A stretch of DNA of 16,200 bases from Acidobacteriota bacterium (lineage in GTDB: Bacteria; Acidobacteriota; Terriglobia; Terriglobales; Acidobacteriaceae). The stretch is from NCBI GenBank assembly GCA_019510535.1, contig JAEKKE010000089.1:1-16200 (forward strand). The letters are read 5' to 3'. The position numbers and the translations under genes were made by a program. Numbering within the stretch: the stretch's first letter is position 1; the number at the start of each line of letters is the position of its first letter. The notes under the pieces are model-generated. The model was not told the DNA's origin. It did not search any database and worked only from the letters and a program-made list of their open reading frames with translations. Below are positions 13,993 to 16,200 of the stretch, piece by piece.

Positions 13993-14699
13993 TATCGGAG
14001 AAAGCTCGGCAACACCTCGGCGGCGTTGCCCAGGAAGATGGTGTCGAATGCCTCTGCATTCAGCGGTTCCTCCGGACCGACATAGATCGTCTTCAGGCCA
14101 CGCTGATTGGCGATCTGCACAAAGCCCGCGGCCGGATAGACCGAGCCGGAGGTGCCCACAACCAGGACATGGGTCGATGTTGCCAGACGGCTGTAGATCT
14201 CATCCATATTTAGCGGGATCTCGCCGAACCAGACGATGTGCGGTCGCACCGCCGCACCGCAGGTGGCGCATACCGGTAATGCGGCGGCTTCTTCATAGAA
14301 GGCATGGTCCGTGAAGGGTTCTGCGCAGCGCACGCACCGCGACTGGAAGAGGGAACCATGCATATGGTGCACGCGTTGGGAGCCACCACGCTCGTGGAGA
14401 TCATCTACGTTCTGCGTACAGAGATAGAAACGATCGCCAGACTTCTGTTCCAGGGCGGCCAGGGCGCGATGAGCTGCGTTCGGCTCCGCGGCCATGGCGT
14501 CACGCCTCCGCATGGAGTAGAAACGCCACACTAGCTCTGGATCAGCCTCCCAGGCTTCGGGGGTAGCGACCTGTTCGACACGGTAGCCGTTCCACAGGCC
14601 ACCGCTTCCTCGGAAGGTGGCAAGACCGCTCTCTGCGGAGATGCCGGCGCCGGTCAGGATAAAGAGACGATCGTTCTCGCCTAACCCAAGTTCGCTCAT
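13992..14699 (-). CDS. cobB: Sir2-family NAD-dependent protein deacylase, class III type
   Basis: A 235-aa sirtuin that removes acyl groups from lysines using NAD. The NAD motif TGAGIS is at residues 16-21, followed by ESGLATFRG; TQNVDDLH spans 95-102, and the catalytic His is H114 (HHMHGSL). Zinc is held by C122, C125, C144 and C147. Y61 and R64 (FYSMRRR) match the YxxR pair that recognises acidic acyl groups in SIRT5 and E. coli CobB, so desuccinylase activity is likely. The ATG at 14697-14699 is used because the conserved region begins ten residues later. A longer frame to 14828 lies inside the divergent methyltransferase gene. The start overlaps the start of that gene. The stop codon uses the first base of copy C. 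Confidence 0.92.
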   Translation of the reverse strand: MSELGLGENDRLFILTGAGISAESGLATFRGSGGLWNGYRVEQVATPEAWEADPELVWRFYSMRRRDAMAAEPNAAHRALAALEQKSGDRFYLCTQNVDDLHERGGSQRVHHMHGSLFQSRCVRCAEPFTDHAFYEEAAALPVCATCGAAVRPHIVWFGEIPLNMDEIYSRLATSTHVLVVGTSGSVYPAAGFVQIANQRGLKTIYVGPEEPLNAEAFDTIFLGNAAEVLPSFLR

Positions 14700-15447
14700 G
14701 CTGCCTAGAATAGTCCCTGTGCTGACACCTGAGCAGAAAGAGAATCTCGTTGTCGTGCTGGCCGGCGCACGCAACCCGTTGAACATCGGCGCGGCGGCTC
14801 GTGCCATGAGTAACTTCGGCTTTCGCACCCTGCGGATCGTGACGGAGTTCCCTCTGCCGGTGACAGAAGCGAAGAGCGCTGTGGATGCCGCTGAGGTGAT
14901 GCAACAGGCGACGGTTCACGGCAGCTTCGCCGAGGCCATCGGGGACTGCGGCCTGATCTATGGCACGACGGCCGTAGGGGATAGGAGATTGGAGCATCCG
15001 GTCGAGCCGTTGCCGCAGGCGGCTGCCGCTGTCAGGAACGTGCTGGCCGGAAAGCAGAGAGCAGCCATTGTCTTCGGCAGTGAGAAGACGGGCATGACCA
15101 ATGAACAGATGAGCTACTGCTCCGGCCTGCTGACGATTCCGATGGAGGTGCATGGCACCTCCATGAACCTGGGGCAGTCCGTGGCGGTCTGTCTGTGGGA
15201 GCTCACGCGTGACGGAGTGAGCGGCGGTGTGATGCCGGAGGATGGTTTTGCCGACAGCGCTGCGGTAGACCGTTTCGAAGCCGTGCTTCGTGAAGGCCTG
15301 ACAGCGACCGGATATGAGGCTAAGTTTCCGGCCAACTGCGGCGAAGAGATGACACGCCGCCTGGTGCGTCGACTTCGGTTGAACCGGAAAGATGCCGAGA
15401 TTTGGACAGGCATCTGGCGACAGGTGCTTTGGAAGCTGCGGCAGTAG
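14698..15447 (+). CDS. TrmJ/SpoU-type RNA methyltransferase (TrmH family)
   Basis: A 249-aa SPOUT-class methyltransferase. Motif 1 is ARNPLNIGAAARAMSNFG (residues about 24-41), motif 2 IVFGSEKTGMTNEQ (about 124-137), and motif 3 LTIPMEVHGTSMNLGQSVAV (about 145-164), which form the trefoil-knot AdoMet site. These place it with TrmJ-like tRNA 2'-O-methyltransferases (position 32 in E. coli). The exact target is not certain, so no symbol is given. The C-terminal ~65 residues are a helical extension similar in size to that of TrmJ. The ATG at 14698 shares two bases with the ATG of the divergent sirtuin. A GTG at 14719 is an alternative start that removes the overlap. No ribosome site is clear for either. 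Confidence 0.88.
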   Translation: MLPRIVPVLTPEQKENLVVVLAGARNPLNIGAAARAMSNFGFRTLRIVTEFPLPVTEAKSAVDAAEVMQQATVHGSFAEAIGDCGLIYGTTAVGDRRLEHPVEPLPQAAAAVRNVLAGKQRAAIVFGSEKTGMTNEQMSYCSGLLTIPMEVHGTSMNLGQSVAVCLWELTRDGVSGGVMPEDGFADSAAVDRFEAVLREGLTATGYEAKFPANCGEEMTRRLVRRLRLNRKDAEIWTGIWRQVLWKLRQ

Positions 15448-15492
15448 GTGTCGATGTATGCTCAATGCATCCATTTTGGAGGCAGTTTCCTG

Positions 15493-16200
15493 ATGCGTCT
15501 TTCCGTGCACTCTGGTGCGTTCCTGTGCGTTTTGAGCACGTTCGCTCTGGCCCAGCAGGGCCGGGTCTATACCGATGCAGATTATGCCGCTGCTGAGCAG
15601 CGGCTAAGCTACAACGTCAATCCTCTGGTCTATCACCAGGTCAACCGTGTGGAGTGGATGAAGGATGGCCGTTTCTGGTATCGCGACGTCGGCCCGGAGG
15701 GAGCACAGTTCTTCGTTGTCGATGCGAAGGGAGTCAAGTCCCCAGCCTTCGACGCGAAGAAGGTCGCGGCTTCTGTCAGTGGATTGCTGAAGCGGCCTGT
15801 GGATGCGGCGCGGCTGCAGCTCAGCTCGCTGGAAGAGGGAAGCGACGGCAAGTCCCTGGAGATTGGAGTGCAGGGCGGGAAGTTCCTCTGCCAGAAGGCG
15901 GACTGGAGCTGCACGACGATTATTGCGCCGTCCGGTGGAGCGGCAGGCCGGCGTTCGCCGGAGGCACTGAGTCCCGATGGATCGCAGGCTGCCTTCATCC
16001 GCGACTGGAACCTGTGGGTTCGCGATGTGAAGTCTGGCGGAGAGAAACAGCTCACCACCGCTGGCGTAAAGGACTACGGCTACGCCACAGATAACGCCGG
16101 CTGGACACACTCCGACAGCCCGATCCTGGTCTGGTCGCCTGACGGTAAGAAGATTGCGACCTTCCAGCAGGATCAGCGTAAGACCGGTGACATGTACCTG
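15493..16200 (+). CDS. S9 peptidase, DPP-IV-like, N-terminal part (runs off the window)
   Basis: 236 codons are open from the ATG at 15493 to the end of the window. A Sec signal peptide (MRLSVHSGAFLCVLSTFALAQ) is followed by beta-propeller-type repeats characteristic of the DPP-IV N-terminal domain: VEWMKDGRFWYRD, ALSPDGSQAAFIRDWNLWVRD, and LVWSPDGKKIATFQQDQR. The catalytic alpha/beta hydrolase domain would lie downstream. The family releases dipeptides, usually after proline, in the periplasm. GGAGG at 15478-15482 is a strong ribosome site. The 45-bp gap after the methyltransferase would allow co-transcription. It is the second exported peptidase gene in the window. Confidence 0.88.
   Translation, partial: MRLSVHSGAFLCVLSTFALAQQGRVYTDADYAAAEQRLSYNVNPLVYHQVNRVEWMKDGRFWYRDVGPEGAQFFVVDAKGVKSPAFDAKKVAASVSGLLKRPVDAARLQLSSLEEGSDGKSLEIGVQGGKFLCQKADWSCTTIIAPSGGAAGRRSPEALSPDGSQAAFIRDWNLWVRDVKSGGEKQLTTAGVKDYGYATDNAGWTHSDSPILVWSPDGKKIATFQQDQRKTGDMYL

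Noticed and set aside
14542..15510. Minus-strand open frame of about 320 codons antisense to the methyltransferase
   Set aside because: His/Arg-rich translation without any domain, overlapping both the SpoU-type gene and the sirtuin start.
1..16200. CRISPR arrays, tRNA/rRNA genes, defence islands or prophage genes
   Set aside because: No regularly spaced direct repeats, cloverleaf sequences, nucleases or phage-like proteins were seen. The repeats present are dispersed and singly placed.

Overview
The window reads as chromosomal DNA of a free-living, moderately high-GC Gram-negative bacterium. My best guess is an Acidobacteriota of the Terriglobus/Granulicella/Edaphobacter type. That guess rests on the mix of an IscR-led isc cluster, a DUF885 peptidase, an S9 peptidase, an orphan DUF4118 protein and abundant short extragenic repeats. 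It is an inference without any database search.

Left part (1-6700): all isc genes lie on the minus strand in the usual order iscR (6053-6505), iscS (4715-5968), iscU (4216-4638), iscA (1363-1830) and hscB (1-215, cut by the window edge). They form an iron-sulfur assembly line: regulator, cysteine desulfurase, scaffold, A-type carrier, J-domain cochaperone. The series is not one compact operon. A plus-strand AraC-type regulator and a Tat-exported alpha/beta hydrolase sit between iscU and iscA, and a plus-strand SDR oxidoreductase sits between iscA and hscB. Each interruption carries repeats. The SDR gene is bracketed by inverted copies of a ~110-bp element. The hydrolase gene is bracketed by two patches built of the same five short modules in different order. 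Terminators follow iscU and iscA. An IscR-like operator on a promoter and a Fur-type box lie upstream of iscR.

Middle part (6628-9830): plus-strand genes run away from iscR. They are a 55-aa acidic Cys/His protein, a secreted DUF885 metallopeptidase, a CspA-type cold-shock protein with long leader and strong terminator, and an uncharacterised 163-aa protein.

Right part (9855-16200): the minus strand carries a family-4 glycosyltransferase translationally coupled to a membrane DUF4118/PAS-like protein without kinase, then DNA primase dnaG and a class III-like sirtuin. A third copy of the ~110-bp element sits between the sirtuin and dnaG. The plus strand carries a TrmJ/SpoU RNA methyltransferase, whose start codon overlaps that of the sirtuin, and the N-terminal part of a DPP-IV-like S9 peptidase that runs off the window.

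The most notable signal is the ~110-bp element (237-345, 1190-1301, 13881-13992). It has inverted ends, a perfectly conserved central hairpin and TA dinucleotides at five of six edges. Two of the three copies start exactly inside a stop codon, so that flanking TA plus the first G of the element makes the TAG of the neighbouring gene, with the same end of the element facing the gene each time. This looks like a miniature mobile element that settles harmlessly at gene ends and becomes a 3' UTR hairpin.
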